From Elgaria multicarinata webbii (Eukaryota > Chordata > Lepidosauria > Squamata > Anguidae), in assembly GCF_023053635.1 (NCBI RefSeq), contig NC_086177.1, positions 97,560,001 through 97,624,000 on the forward strand: a stretch of 64,000 bases of DNA. Direction: 5' to 3'. The translations under genes were made by a program, and so were the position numbers. Shown here one piece after another: positions 41,961 to 53,984 of the stretch; the first letter of the stretch is position 1, and every line of letters begins with the position of its first letter. The notes beneath the pieces are model-generated. The model was not told where the DNA came from. It made no database searches and was given only the letters and a program-made list of their open reading frames with translations.

Positions 41961-43647
41961 AAAGAAGGGCCAGGGCAGAGGACCAAAGGTGGCAGATGGA
42001 AGGGATCTCTACAAACCTCCTTGCTTGCTTTGGGAGCAAGTCTGGATGTGTTGAAGCAGATCTGTAGCTGACCGATTTCATGCTGCTTCAGGTCTTATTT
42101 GAAGCTGTGTCCTCCACCCTGTTTCATTGTACGAAAGTTATTCCTTTCCACTCATGCTTACAGTAGATGGTCATGTTTATTATAAGTGTTCCTAACAGCA
42201 TGAAATAATTATAATTGCTTCCTAAGGCCATTGTTTAGTTCTTTGAGTGCAATCTACTACATGAGTGCAACCTTTCTTGTGCTTTACAGCCCAGTGCTGT
42301 GCATGGCTTCTCAAAAGTAAGTTCTTTCAAAGTGGTGTGCATAACATTGCAATTTTATGAATATGTAGTAGACATGGCCCTGACCATAACCTTGCATTAC
42401 GAAAAATGCAAGGCACAATAGAGGAGGGATGAAGGCATGAATTGGCTAGTCGATTTTCTCAGCAATCTAAACAATTTAAGGGAAACTGTTATTTTAAAAT
42501 AAAACTAGGTCCTCTTTTGTAAGAGGAACTGCTAGCTTTGTGGTTCACACATTGGCCATTTCAGACCACCTTACACATCTATTGTCAAGAATTATGTTTC
42601 TGGAACACTAACAACAACAATGGAAAATAGCCAAATTTGATATGGTCTGCATAAGCCGAAGCCTTGAACTTGTCTCTAGTCTACTTTTGGATGAATGCTT
42701 TAATGTTGCTGCTGGCCATCCGTTGGTGAATTCCTGCAAAATTGCTTAACACTCTCGAGCCACTGATTTTTATCAGAAAACTTGACTGATTTTAGACTGA
42801 TGCTTTTTCTTTTTGCAAGAAGTGAGATTTTTATTCCACAGGCTATAAAGGTGTTCCACAGAAATAAAGATTCCCTCTCCAGGTTGGTGACCCTGAAGTC
42901 ATTCCAATCAATATCTTGTTGTGTTTGTCCAAGAGTTAGATTTTTTAACTTTCCTCTAGTTGTATGTACTTTCTTGTGCAAGAACACTAGTCTTTGCATA
43001 ACTAAGTTAAAGATCGTCCTTTAAGGAAACATTTTGGCCCATATATGGACAGTTATCGGCATGGAAATTCTCTGGTCTTGATTTTCTTGGCCTCTTTCTT
43101 TTTGAACAAACAAGTGAATTTTTAGTGAATATCATCTAGTTATGTAAAGACTTTTCTGCACAATTCCTCTAGACTATTGTGTTGTAGTTTTCCAGTATAT
43201 ACACAGGCACACCTCAGTGATTGTATCTTTCTTTTTCTGTCTATGTTGGACATGTGAATGGTTTAGGGGTTCTCGAAATGTGCCTTCTTTGGTGATGGCT
43301 ACTTACCAGTGATGTCAGTATTCTGATTCTTTGATGGGAAAGGGGCAGAGCTCATTGGATGGACACTGGTTGAATTGACACTACCTACAGTTTTTTTTTT
43401 TTTTTAAAAAAAATACATATTGGATAACAGGACTGGGAAAGACCTGGAACAACAGAGGATTGCTGCCAGTCAGAGTACAGGCAATTCTGGAATAGATTGA
43501 CCAACTAGAGCTGGCACAAGACACTTTGCAGTTTGAGGTGAAATGATGCCTGCTTCCCACACAAGTTGTACAGTACCAAAGTCATCGGAAAAAAACTTCC
43601 CCCCACAAGTATCTCTCCCTGGAACTAAAAACATAATGGCCCTGTTC
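41961..43647 (+). other. COL14A1 intron, nothing recognised
   Basis: Unique-looking A/T-rich intron sequence. A T-run/A-run lies at 43391-43412. Confidence 0.35.
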
Positions 43648-43764
43648 AGAAGACACCTTAAACCACGGTGGTCACGGCTTTTTTGTTAACAAAACTTCAA
43701 CCACGGTGGTTAAGGCTTTTTTGTTGACAAAATGACTTAAGGTGTTTTCTGAACAGGGCCAGTA
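43648..43764. mobile_element. Palindromic MITE (GGCCCTGTTCAG family)
   Basis: GGCCCTGTTCAGAAGACACC is inverted at GTGTTTTCTGAACAGGGCC. Centrally ACCACGGTGGTCACGGCTTT and ACCACGGTGGTTAAGGCTTT form a tandem pair. Confidence 0.78.
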
Positions 43765-43884
43765 GTAATAATAAATTAAATTACTAAAAATATGCTGCCT
43801 TTTCATGACACCCAGAATCAAGGGTCAGACTGGCCCTGCCTCGTTATAAGTGAAAATATACATTCTCATGGCAGAAAGGACTCT

Positions 43885-44165
43885 TATTGACCTGGTTCAC
43901 ATGGTTGCATGGTGGTTAATAAGTCACAGTGGCTTGTTAAGGCCCTGAGTGTGGTGGCTGCATGCCGGCCAGGTTTACATAATTACCCTTGCTGGTGCAG
44001 CTTATAGTGATGTCCAAACCCAGCAAGGGTAGTTGTTTGGGGTGGTTAACAAACCACCCAGCAATCCAAAACTGGCCATGGTGAAATCCTACACACGCAG
44101 GTTTGAAATCCTTCACTTCAGGAGGCAGAAATCCAAATGAAACCAATTAAAACCCACATGTGTAA
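43885..44165. repeat. Palindromic repeat with GGTTAATAAG/TTAACAAACC motifs
   Basis: GCATGGTGGTTAATAAGTCA, CATAATTACCCTTGCTGG and GGTGGTTAACAAACCACCC are also found, in the same layout, at 60920-61266. Confidence 0.5.
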
Positions 44166-44507
44166 AAATTCTTAAATTAATTCCAAACACATTTCCCTGC
44201 CCTTCTTAATTCTAGAGCTCATTTATTGTTCTAATTTTACCTGACAAATATTATTAAATTTGTTTGCCGTGTTATTCTTTCCTATTGGGGAAGGGGGGGG
44301 AATGGAATGCCTTTGTACCCATTTATGCTTGCCCGATAGAAGCATGCTCACTGCTTAGCAAATTGAAAAGTAAATGAAATAAATGTTATTAGTTTCATAA
44401 AACTCTGGTGCTATTAAAAATAATAAGCACATACCCTATGAAGAGGGCCAAATTTTCAAAGAACTGTGGTGGCTGTTGGTGTGTTGTTGGTGTTTTTTCT
44501 GTAGCCT

Positions 44508-44841
44508 AGGGCTCATCTACAACAAACAGATATTCCACTATGAAAGTGGTATGAAAGAGGTATATAAAAGGCAAGAGCCACACTGCTGCTTTATAGTGGT
44601 ACTGAAGTGCACTGATGACTGTTGAGATCCATGACCCATACCATATACTACTTTCATAGTATTATATCCTGCTTGGTGTAGATGTGTCATGGGCCCCAAC
44701 AGTTGTCAGCGCACTTCAGTACCACTATAAAGCAGTAGTGTAGATCCTGCAGTGCACTTCAATATCGCTATAAAGCAGTAGTGTGGCTCCTGCCTTTTAT
44801 ATACCACTTTCATGAATATCCTGCTTGTGTAGATGAGGCCC
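44508..44841. mobile_element. MITE with TATAAAGCAGTAGTGT hairpins
   Basis: GGGCTCATCTACAACAAACA and GCTTGTGTAGATGAGGCCC are inverted ends. GTATATAAAAGGCAAGAGCC and its complement, and CACTTCAGTACCACTATAAA, form inner hairpins. Related copies lie near 3020, 48405 and 55801. Confidence 0.75.
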
Positions 44842-44890
44842 AAGATTGTCTGTCTTTATTTCTGATTGATATTTGAGGGTGTGGTCAGCC

Positions 44891-45195
44891 TCGTGTGGGG
44901 CAGAGTGGTAAGCGGCAGTTACTGCTGCCGAAACTCTCCCCACGGCCTGAGTTTGATCCCAGCGGAAGCTGGTTCTCAGGCAGCCGGCTCAGGTCGACTC
45001 AGCCTTCCGTCCTTCAGTGGTTGGTAAAATGAGTACCCAGCTAGCTGGGGGAAAGGTAACTGTGACTGGGGAAGGCAATGGCAAACTACCCCGCTACAAA
45101 GTCTGCCAAGAAAACGTCAGCGAAAGCAGGCGTCCCTCTAGGAGTCAGCAATGTCTCAAGTGCTTGCACGAGAGGTTCCTTTCCTTTCCTTCAGC
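44891..45195 (+). mobile_element. Sauria-type SINE (tRNA head, BovB-like tail)
   Basis: CCTCGTGTGGGGCAGAGTGG (A-box region), GAGTTTGATCCCAGCGGAAG (B-box region), ATGAGTACCCAGCTAGCTGG, and the tail GTCTCAAGTGCTTGCACGAG and CCTTTCCTTTCCTT. Same orientation as COL14A1. Confidence 0.88.
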
Positions 45196-45923
45196 ACCTT
45201 TAAGTTCACCTTTAAATTTAAGCTGATCAAATTGCAAAACATGAACACATTCCAGAGAAAGTTAATCACTCTAAAATCTTACTAATATCTGTGGTAATTA
45301 ATTTTGCTGAACACTGAAAAGGCCTGTCCTTGGCCATATCGCTGTATGATTCCAAAGACAGTGGTTACTGGTTTCCAGTACAACCCAATACCCAGAGCTT
45401 CTGTAGGTCCCTTACGCATATCAAGAAACTCTACAAAAAGGATGAACTGGGCAAATTCTTTTTCACTCAGTTTCTCATTTTTTTCTACCTTAAGGTCATT
45501 TTCTCCTGTTTCTGTATGTGTTTGCATTTTTATTTTAAAGTCTAGCGTTCTTCTAACATACACATTTTTGTAAGCACCTTTCTGAGTATATCCATTTTTG
45601 CAAGCCATTTCCCCTAATATAATGCATTTTGTACACCAATATACCCATACTTTTGTGTGCACATTTCCCTAATATACACATTTCAATAGGCATTTTCAAT
45701 TGGAGAACTGAAAAGTGTGACTATCGAAGTAGAACTGTGTTTCAATTTGTGCGCTGGTTTAGGAAGTGCAAATTAAATAAGCATGCATTAAAGTAGAAAC
45801 CAAAATTATTTTCTCCCCCAGTCATCAGTGTGGTGTGATGATGACACTAGTTTGTGCCACTGCTGATTACTAGAAAACACTTTATGGGTACCTGAACACA
45901 GCACGACCCTTTTTTGGACTCTT
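45196..45923 (+). other. COL14A1 intron, nothing recognised
   Basis: ATACACATTT-like phrases recur around 45560-45690, suggesting a degenerate minisatellite, but I cannot define a unit. Confidence 0.3.
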
Positions 45924-46406
45924 GGGGCATGGCTAGACAAGGGGGGTGGAGGGGGATGATCTCGCAATTTTATGATCACAAGATTGTCCCCCTCATCTAC
46001 ATGTGGCGCGAGACATCCTGGGAGGAAGAGGACGTCGCACCCGCCAGTTTGTTTTTTATTTTTATTGGAGAATAGTGCCCGACTGCTCGTTCACAAAATG
46101 TAAGTGTTTTAAAGAAGAAGAAAAAACCTTGTGCTCCCACTCCCCACCCCTGATGTACACAGAGCTTCTGAGGAGCTCCATGCCCCATGCGCAGTTCCCA
46201 GCTCCTCACGGTTATTAGCAAGGAGCTGGGACAAAACCATGATGGCGAGCCACACGTGGGAAAAATCGAAATTAATGGTTAGGGTGATATCCCGGGGGAA
46301 GGGAGGGATCGTCCCTCCCTGCTCCTGGGATGCCCTGTGCATCATGTGGAGGCACAGGGACGATCCTGGATTGATCCCCGGGATATCGTCCCATCTAGCC
46401 ATGCCC
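45924..46406. mobile_element. ~480-bp MITE (GGCATGGCTAGAC ends)
   Basis: GGGGCATGGCTAGACAAGG and CATCTAGCCATGCCC are inverted ends. Towards the right, GCTCCTGGGATGCCCTGTGC and GGCACAGGGACGATCCTGG are shared with the shorter GGCCTTAGCTAGACC family, so the two may be related. Confidence 0.65.
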
Positions 46407-46711
46407 TTGGTAAGAGGAAGGGCCCTGATTCTTTGCTTTCTTCTTGCCAGCCAAATTGAAAGGCAGCCAGCTTTGCTTCAAGCAATCTCATGGTAGGTTG
46501 GCCTTGGCATCTAGTTGAGCACTTAGCTCCTCATGGGTTAAATGGGACAAGAGTATGCTAACTCTCTCCCACTGTCCTTATGAGCAACTCTACCATTGTT
46601 TAACAACCTGGAGTACCTCTATTTGGGTACATGCCTCATTTTGAGAATGTTTATTATGTCTGGTTGTTCAGAATAGTTTGTTCTAGACAAATGGGACCTT
46701 GGATTGTCTTA

Positions 46712-47430
46712 AGGCAGGGATGCAGAACCTCAAGCCTCGGGGCCAAATCTGTCCCTGCGAGGATTCCCAGGTGGCCATGCCTCCTTCCCACCAAATTTTT
46801 GGTCCTTTCCTAACAGTTTTTCCTTCACTCTAAAAGGTTGGAATGCCTGTCCTAAGACTTAGTTACTAGCAGTAAGAGCTTTAAGCTAAAATAAGAGAGC
46901 ATCTTATCCCTTACCAACCTGCCCAATCACTGAGGTCATCAGAGGACATGCTCCTGGTGGTTCCTATGGCCCAATTGGAGTCCACCAGGAGAAGAGCCTT
47001 CAGCGTGGTGGCCCCTTTCTTTGGAACTCCCTGCCTTTGGAGGTCAGGCAGATGCCAACACTGTTGCTTCTGGCGCCTCCTGAAAGCAGCTCTATTCTAG
47101 GAAGCATTCCTTGATTGCCGCCCATGGTTATTATTGGCATTCTGATTTTTAAAAAGTATAGTTTTAATGTTGTTTTAATTTTTGTACCTTTTAGTGTTTT
47201 ACATTTCATATGTTCACCGCTCTGAAATCTGTTTCAAATATGGAGTGGTATACAAATTTTGTAAATAAATAAGAAATAAATATGCTGGTATATTTTGGTA
47301 TTTTGGCCCCCTTTTGCCTTTCCCCCCAGCCACTGCAATGCAGCCCCTGAAAGCTTCTCTGAAATGGATTTCAGCTCGACTGAAAGAGATTCTGCTCTCC
47401 TGTTGTTGTCCCTCAACCAGGGGTTAAAAG
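46712..47430. repeat. Family L repeat split by an L2-like LINE end
   Basis: The left part (GCAGGGATGCAGAACCTCAA to GTAAGAGCTTTAAGCTAAAA) and the right part (TATGCTGGTATATTTTGGTA to CTGAAAGAGATTCTGCTCTC) join into one copy like 33993-34297 when 46896-47282 is removed. Confidence 0.6.
46896..47282 (+). mobile_element. L2-like LINE 3' end
   Basis: GAGAAGAGCCTTCAGCGTGG and GGAACTCCCTGCCTTTGGAG encode the ORF end (RAFSVVAP...WNSLP-like). A T-rich UTR and a GTAAATAAATAAGAAATAAA tail follow. Confidence 0.82.
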
Positions 47431-47457
47431 CTCACTACCTCAGTGCGTTAGTAGCCA

Positions 47458-47838
47458 ATCAAACACATGAGGCTGGAGAAGAGAAGATTGAGGGGAGACA
47501 TGATAGCACTCTTCAAATACTTAAAAGGTTGTCACACAGAGGAGGGACAGGATCTCTTCTCGATCCTCCCAGAGTGCAGGATACAGAATAATGGGCTCAA
47601 GTTACAGGAAGTCAGATTCCGGCTGGACATCAGGAAAAACTTCCTGACTGTTAGAGCAGTATGACAATGGAATCAGTTACTTAGGGAGGTTGTGGGCTCT
47701 CCCACACTAGAGGCATTCAAGAGGCAGCTGGACAACCATCTGTCAGGGATGCTTTAGGGTGGATTCCTGCATTGAGCAGGGGGTTGGACTCGATGGCCTT
47801 GTAGGCCCCTTCCAACTCTGCTATTCTATGATTCTATG
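47458..47838 (+). mobile_element. CR1 LINE 3' end with canonical terminus
   Basis: GAGAAGATTGAGGGGAGACA, GGCTGGACATCAGGAAAAAC, GGGTTGGACTCGATGGCCTT and the closing ATTCTATGATTCTATGA are textbook CR1 3' UTR and terminal 8-bp repeats. This is the longest CR1 tail here. Confidence 0.93.
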
Positions 47839-48404
47839 AATGCTCTTATTTACTTCCGATACTGCAGTATGGGGGTGCTCTCCGGTTCTACAAAATGGAG
47901 GCACCGAGAACAAAGAAATCTCACAGCATATATAGGCCCTGACTACAAGAGGGTGTTAGTCTCTTTCTAACCCTTCTATTGGTCAGTTCTGGATTAGCAA
48001 GTTAAGTTACATTCAATTTTCAAGTTAAGGTGCACAATCTCAATGAGTCATAGGTTACATTCGAAGCTCCATTGGTTGAAAGTTTTTCCCTTTGTCTGCT
48101 AACACATGATGTCCACCATTAAGGAATGCAAATCTGGCATGTAGCCACCTGTAGCCACCCTTTGGCAGAGAAGCCATCTTTAACCCTTGGCACATTACAT
48201 TCTTAGGCAAGATGAAATCTCTTCCTGGCTCTCACTGTCTTAAGGTTTTAATATGAGGGAGCCAATGCTTGTTCAGTCCGTCAGACATTCTCACTCGCTG
48301 TGGCATTGCTGCAGTCCATTTCCCCCTTATTTACACCTGAGGCAAAAATGGCAGATGATACAGTGTATCAGTATGTTAACAAAAATGGAACAAAATTCCC
48401 TTCA
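47839..48404 (+). other. COL14A1 intron, nothing recognised
   Basis: No exon or repeat supported. Confidence 0.3.
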
Positions 48405-48545
48405 TATAGAAAGTTCCCATCTATACTACTGCTTTAAAGCCTTTTATAATAGTTTTGACAACTGTATATGCAGTGTGTCCTGGGCCCCAACAGTTGTCAA
48501 AACTGTTATAAAGCGCTTTAAAGCAGTAGTGTAGATCCTGCCCTT
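48405..48545. mobile_element. Partial MITE of the TATAAAGCAGTAGTGT family
   Basis: CTATACTACTGCTTTAAAGC is inverted at GCTTTAAAGCAGTAGTGTAG, around CCTGGGCCCCAACAGTTGTC. Confidence 0.65.
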
Positions 48546-49619
48546 GTCAAGCAGTAGGGCTTTAGCCAGGCTTTTTCCCTGACGTGCTACCTTTCCACGT
48601 GCAAGAATCTGTTTTAGAAAACAGAAGAGCATTTAAATATTGGAGTTCCCCACCTACAATCTGAAATTATATGTTCCAGGAAGGTTTGCACCACATTCTA
48701 ATTCAGCAAGTTTGAATAATCCTGGAAAAGAAAATGGAGTTCAGTAGTTTAACAAAGCTGTCGATTTAACATGATTATGCTGACTCCAACACAGAAACTG
48801 AGAATGGAATCACACGATCAGCAACATCACATGGTACAGCTCTCTCTAAACAGCCCCATTCTGACTACAGATAGGGAATTTTTTGTTTGAATTATTCCAC
48901 AGACGCCCAGATCCGAAATATCTGCTGTCTGGAGTCCAGAAAAGCTATATCATTTGTTTCTGCTGGTCCTGTAGCTCAGTTCTTAAGGGTATTTAGGCTC
49001 AAGGCCAGGTGGGAAATGGCGATGCTAGGCAGGCCATTTTCTGAAAGTATCTGTTCTCTCCCACTCCCTTTATTAATGTTCCATTGCTTGCCTCTGCTTG
49101 CCTGAATCGCTCAATTGCTGTCATGTATATTAAATTTCTTTTGAGACTGTGCACAGTCTGCAGGGCAACCACTTCTATCATTTGCTCAAGTAAACTGGGA
49201 AAAGTACAATTTTAGAATGAAATTATTGGGCATTAAACTAGCTTGAAATTGAAATGCTAGTATTTATTTATTTATTTTTGTAGCACTTATCCTTGTCACC
49301 ATTTTTGACGGGGGTGGGCAGCGACTCAAGTTCATTATGCATTAGGCATACAGAAATTCTGCGGAACAGCTGGAACGAATGTCCTAGCGCAGGCAAAGGG
49401 AGCCAAAATATGCCATCAGTGGATGCTTTTGCAGCTCTTGATCTGTTCAAGCAGGATCCCCTTAATCACTTCCCAAACCCCTCTCTCCACGACAACATGG
49501 AGAGCCTGTTTAATGCTGATTGGAGCACCAGGGATCCCATTACTTTCCTCTGATGCAGCAGCCTTCACCTAATTTCATGGCTGGGATGGAAAAGAGCAAT
49601 AAGAGTCTGCAATGAAAAA
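48546..49619 (+). other. COL14A1 intron, nothing recognised
   Basis: Only a short (TATT)n tract at 49261-49277 stands out. Confidence 0.3.
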
Positions 49620-50048
49620 CTAGGGGGCTATCTATACACGAGGAAAGCCCCGTGGTGGCTGTGGATCTGTGCTGCGTCAGTTAGAAGAAGCAAGCACAGG
49701 TTCGCAGCCACCGTGGGGCTTCCCTGCGATGTTGCGATATGAAAAACTCGAGGATTTACCCCGACTTTTTCAAAGGAAGCGATGTCAACACTGCGCTTCT
49801 GCCATGTAACAGCGCTTCAGGGCCAATCTGGGATCAACCTGGGGGCGGAGCCTGGTGTAAGGCGACCAGTGATTGGTTGCCTTCCATCAGGAAGAGGATG
49901 GGGTTGGCTCCAGGACCTGGATGGCTGCCCAGAAACCCAGCGCTCCCTCTTCGGCATCAGGATTACCTGACGACGCCCTGGGAGATGGAAAGCACGGGGG
50001 TTGAAGAGGGAGGAGGCATTAATCTGGTGCCGTGAAGACAGCCTCTAG
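49620..50048. mobile_element. GC-rich MITE (GGGGCTGTCTATAC family)
   Basis: CTAGGGGGCTATCTATACACG and CCGTGAAGACAGCCTCTAG are imperfect inverted ends. GTGGCTGTGGATCTGTGCTGC and TTACCCCGACTTTTTC link it to 28416-28826. Confidence 0.6.
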
Positions 50049-50127
50049 ACCATGAGAGCCCTGAGCATATGGGCACTGTAAGGCTTGGTTTTAGAAGGAG
50101 GACAGAAGGGGGAATTGGTTGGAAGCA

Positions 50128-50480
50128 GGGCCAGCATCAAGGGGAGGCATGGTAGGGCATCAGCCAAGGGCCTATACCCCAGCAGGGGCCCAGTGACAAG
50201 AGTCCTCTGGAGTTGCTCCTTCTCATAACTATTTCCACCTGCTTGTTCACCTGCCTCTAACCCAGACGACGGTGGTGATGACGAGCAGTAAATGCCACTG
50301 CCTACTACTTCACGGACACTCTGCCTGTCAAGCTAGCAAGTGGTAGGGATGATAAGAGAATGAGGAGCAATAGCAGCTGGTGACAATGGTAGTAAGGAAG
50401 CAGACTCACAGAATGAGGAGGCCCCTTATAGGTGTCCTTCCCAATGGCCTTCAAATACCTGGTGCCTGGCACTGTTTGGA
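50128..50480 (+). repeat. Unclassified ~350-bp repeat (family K)
   Basis: GGGCCAGCATCAAGGGGAGG, CCTCTAACCCAGACGACGG, CTGCCTGTCAAGCTAGCAAG and TGGTGCCTGGCACTGT follow the family order. Confidence 0.65.
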
Positions 50481-50969
50481 AGCTTGGCTAGTTTAGTATC
50501 TACGAAGGATGAAAGGAAGATTGCTCATGCACCTTCTATCCCCATGCAGTTCTTTATGTCTTGCTGGTTGCTTGAGCCTGGTGTGCCTGCACAAATTGTA
50601 ATGCCCCCCCCCCCTCCCCAAACCCAGCCACTAGCCATGTAATATGCCTTGCCAAATGCTTGGCGTTATCGACACTGATACTCAACACTGAATAAACTGT
50701 TACGGCTTTTCCTCACCTCTAGTGGGAATTCTGCCAACCCTAATTGTCTGGGTGATCTGGGAATCCTCTGTAGCAGAAGTTCACAGATACTGGGAGGGAT
50801 CCAACCGCATGACAGAGCTAGAGCTGTTGACGTTGCGCTAGCGTAAATGGACACTGGTACAACGTCAGTAACGCTTGCGAGCACGACAACTTTCCCAGGG
50901 TCCGTTGGTGGGAAGCCGTGGCAGTTGGTCAAATTTATGTTTGTTTAATTGACACTATTTGTATATTGC
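50481..50969 (+). other. COL14A1 intron, nothing recognised
   Basis: No exon or repeat supported. Confidence 0.3.
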
Positions 50970-51115
50970 TTTTTATTATTATTATTTATTTATTTATATA
51001 GCACCATCAGTGTACATGGTGCTGTACAGAGTAAAACAATAAAATAGCAAAATCCGGCCGCATAGGCTATTACATTCTAATAGAATAATAATAAAACAAT
51101 AAGAAGGGGAAGAGA
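50970..51115 (-). mobile_element. L2-like LINE tail variant
   Basis: TTTATTTATTTATATAGCAC then CATCAGTGTACATGGTGCTG is the complement of a tail that also occurs in direct orientation at 53229-53270. Confidence 0.65.
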
Positions 51116-51756
51116 ATGCACAAACAATTATAGTGTAGATATGTCCTAAGTGACATTCTGCCTTAAACTGGGGCGGTGGGGGGGAGGGAATCTAGCATCC
51201 TTAATTGTTCACAAATTGCAGCCAATTAGTTCCTTTCATGATGTCAGCTTGGTGCACGCCCACAAACACCTCTGGCCTTTGAAAATCATGATGCTACCTG
51301 TGTCCACATAAGCATTTGAAACATATGACCTTGATTCCCCTCTCCCCCTCCCCCGGACCAAAGAAGTTAGAACAGCATATTATGTTGCTCCCTCCCACAT
51401 ATATAACAATGAACACATATAACAAAAGGCAAATTTGTACATTGGCTTTGCTCATTAAGCTTGGGCTTTTTAACCTCTAACTCCCATGTCTGTCTTTCCC
51501 TATTGGTGGCAATAGTCCCTTTTTAATCTATTGTGTAGGGTATGTCTTTGGGAACAAATAATGCACCTTGTCCTATTTAATGTCAATTTACAAACTAATA
51601 GACTTGCATCATGTGACTCCTCTGATAACCCGCATCCTTTGTCTTGTCTGAAAAAGTGTTGCGTCTCTTAATTCGAATGTCTGTATGTGCTGTCATGTTA
51701 ATTTCTAAATAAATCCAATTGACACTTCAGTGCCTGTATTTTTTCTTCCCTTTCAG
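51116..51756 (+). other. COL14A1 intron, end
   Basis: No repeat named. The polypyrimidine tract of the next exon is at 51739-51754. Confidence 0.35.
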
Positions 51757-51873
51757 TGGCCCCACCATCAAGATTAAGATATACTGTTGTTGATCATGAC
51801 AGTATTCAGATTTCATGGAAAGCCCCTAAAGGGCAATTGGATGGATATAAACTCCTCGTCACTCCAAATGCAG
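51757..51873 (+). CDS. COL14A1: COL14A1, second coding exon (first FN3 domain, part 1)
   Basis: The acceptor TTTCAG (51751-51756) and donor GTAAAAG (51874) bound 117 bases entered and left in phase 1. The split first codon with the preceding G gives valine. The peptide [20 protein letters not shown] followed by [20 protein letters not shown] matches human VAPPTRLRYNVISHDSIQIS closely. It is the start of the N-terminal fibronectin type III domain, with the conserved tryptophan of strand B and the YKLLVTP strand. In the protein this domain precedes the first VWA domain. The neighbouring GT/GA microsatellite begins only about 15 bases after the donor. Confidence 0.96.
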
Positions 51874-51886
51874 GTAAAAGAAGCGG

Positions 51887-51887
51887 G

Positions 51888-51925
<38 letters not shown>
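51887..51925. repeat. (GT)n(GA)n microsatellite
   Basis: About a dozen GT units followed by GA units, just downstream of a COL14A1 donor site. Confidence 0.93.
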
Positions 51926-52794
51926 ACTTTCAAACTGAACTCCAAGGTTCTTTAGAAGCTGATCCAGCATTCCTTCTGTATATGTGCGAGGAGCAGCACA
52001 TATCAGACTTCTAATAATTCAGTTTATTATTTTTATCTCACTGGGGAAATGTAGTCTGGAAGGTGGGGGAGTGCAACTTAGAATTGTTCCTAGTTGTTGG
52101 TCCATCAAGGCCTAGGATTGTTTTGGCCTTTGAGATTATAGAGGTTCCCTCTGTTGAAAAAATGAAACTGTTTCTTCCAGTTCACCCCACATAGTCTGCT
52201 TGTATTAAGGCGTTCTGGTCTTGTCTCTTAAAGAGGCAATACACCTCGACAAAGAAGTCACTAATGGAGGACCAACTTCTCCTTCAATGCATAACCAAAG
52301 CAGGGTGTTGGGTGTTGTGCTGCCACCACCCTTTTAGCTTTTAAGAGGGGACTTTAAGCCTTTCTCTGTGTGTGTCACAAACCTTCGGCGGCAAATAAGA
52401 CCGAGCGAGGCATGGTTTTAAAATAACAAAACAATTTTTTTTATAAGGATCAAGATATTTTAATACACCATATGTTTCATGGTGTTAAATTACATGCTCA
52501 TTACTGGCCACTTGGTTTTTCGCTGGTCCTTTTGATGTCGATGTCCACCTCCCGCGCGTCTCCCACTCCTGGTCTTCTTTCCATAACAAAATAAGACCCC
52601 GTTTTGGAGTGGATGGGTTTGGAAGCAAAACGTGCCACCATTTCCTGCTGTGTGCCATTAAAGTAGCACAGTAAAAATGTCTAGTGAATGGCCGTGGTCA
52701 TTGTTTATTTCCTCTTTCTTCCTGTGTGAAGGAAGAGGAAGTATTGTGGGAAAGAAGTGGGGGGGAGCGATGGTAAGGAAATGTGATTCCTCCC
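51926..52794 (+). other. COL14A1 intron, nothing recognised
   Basis: No exon or repeat supported. Confidence 0.3.
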
Positions 52795-52975
52795 CCCCTC
52801 CCAGTCTGATGACGCTCTTAGGGACTGGCAGAAAGAGCTTTAAGCTAGAATATGCTTGTAGTTGAAGTTTTTTGGCCTACGCCTTTTGCCTTCAGCCACA
52901 TCCACCACTGAAATGATGTCCCCCAAGAACTTCTCCAAAATGGAATTTGTCCCCCAGGCTGAAAAAGTTCTGTGA
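52795..52975. repeat. Partial family L repeat
   Basis: GGCAGAAAGAGCTTTAAGCT, TTTTTTGGCCTACGCC and GGAATTTGTCCCCCAGGCTG correspond to the right half of 33993-34297. Confidence 0.5.
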
Positions 52976-53228
52976 TGTAGGGAATGGGGCCAGTGGGGAA
53001 TGTGTCGGGGGGGAACACATTCCCCCTCACCACACAATTATTCATCACATGGAGTATAGAGTTCCTGTGAATTGTGGATCTGGATTTATGGCCCTTGGCC
53101 ATATATTCATATTAATTTAAAGATTAAAGATCTGTGTGGACTCCTGACTTGAATGGGTTCATTCTGTCCTAAAAGCTAGTAGAAGCTTGTTGGGAAAGGC
53201 TTACAAAGGCTTAAGTTGGAGGCCTACA

Positions 53229-53272
53229 GCACCATGTACACTGATGGTGCTATATAAATAAATAATAATAAT

Positions 53273-53310
<38 letters not shown>
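53229..53310 (+). repeat. L2-like LINE tail followed by (ATC)n
   Basis: GCACCATGTACACTGATGGT and GCTATATAAATAAATAATAA is a LINE tail; about 13 ATC units follow (53272-53310), apparently expanded from the tail. Confidence 0.75.
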
Positions 53311-53312
<2 letters not shown>

Positions 53313-53984
53313 CGCCTACGATCCTATTGATTTTATAATAGAAGTTTACTATAACTGAGGGGCTAACTACACACCAATGTGTGTAAATGCAGTCTGATTT
53401 CTTTTTAAATGAAAAGTAGGTTTTGGAGTCTGTTTTTCTAAGTGGAGGAGATTTTACCCACATCTGGAACTCCAATGAGGGGAAAAGCAGCTTTGGGTGA
53501 CTTTTCAGCAGAAAAACAGCTTAAGGACCTCTCTCCAGCGTCTACTTCTCAGCCCAGAATTGTAGCTTCTGAAGGTGTTTTTCATTTTTTTTTAAAGGGC
53601 CCTTTATTGTAACATGAGTGTATAACTTGTAGTTTGCCTCAGAGGATCTTGTTTGCTAAGAAGAGATTATTTTGGCTGTTCTTCTGGACCCTTTTGTTGT
53701 GAAGAAATCAAGCATTTATATTTGCATCATGCACTGACCAAAAGTATATTTGGGGGAGAAACAATATAAATCTGGAGTATTTACATAGAGCTGTACTTTC
53801 ACCTAGTTATGGAGTTGAAGATTTAGGAAAGAGACTGCTAAGAAGTGTTTGAATTAGGTTAAAGGCTACTCAGCTTTAAGACAGAGCTTGCTTTATAAAT
53901 TGGCATTCTGTTCTGAAGAGTTTTGGTATTAACTGTTTTAAACCAGATTGTGGTGTTCTTTAATTATTATAGGGAAGCAGTGGG
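53311..53984 (+). other. COL14A1 intron, nothing recognised
   Basis: No exon or repeat supported. Confidence 0.3.
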
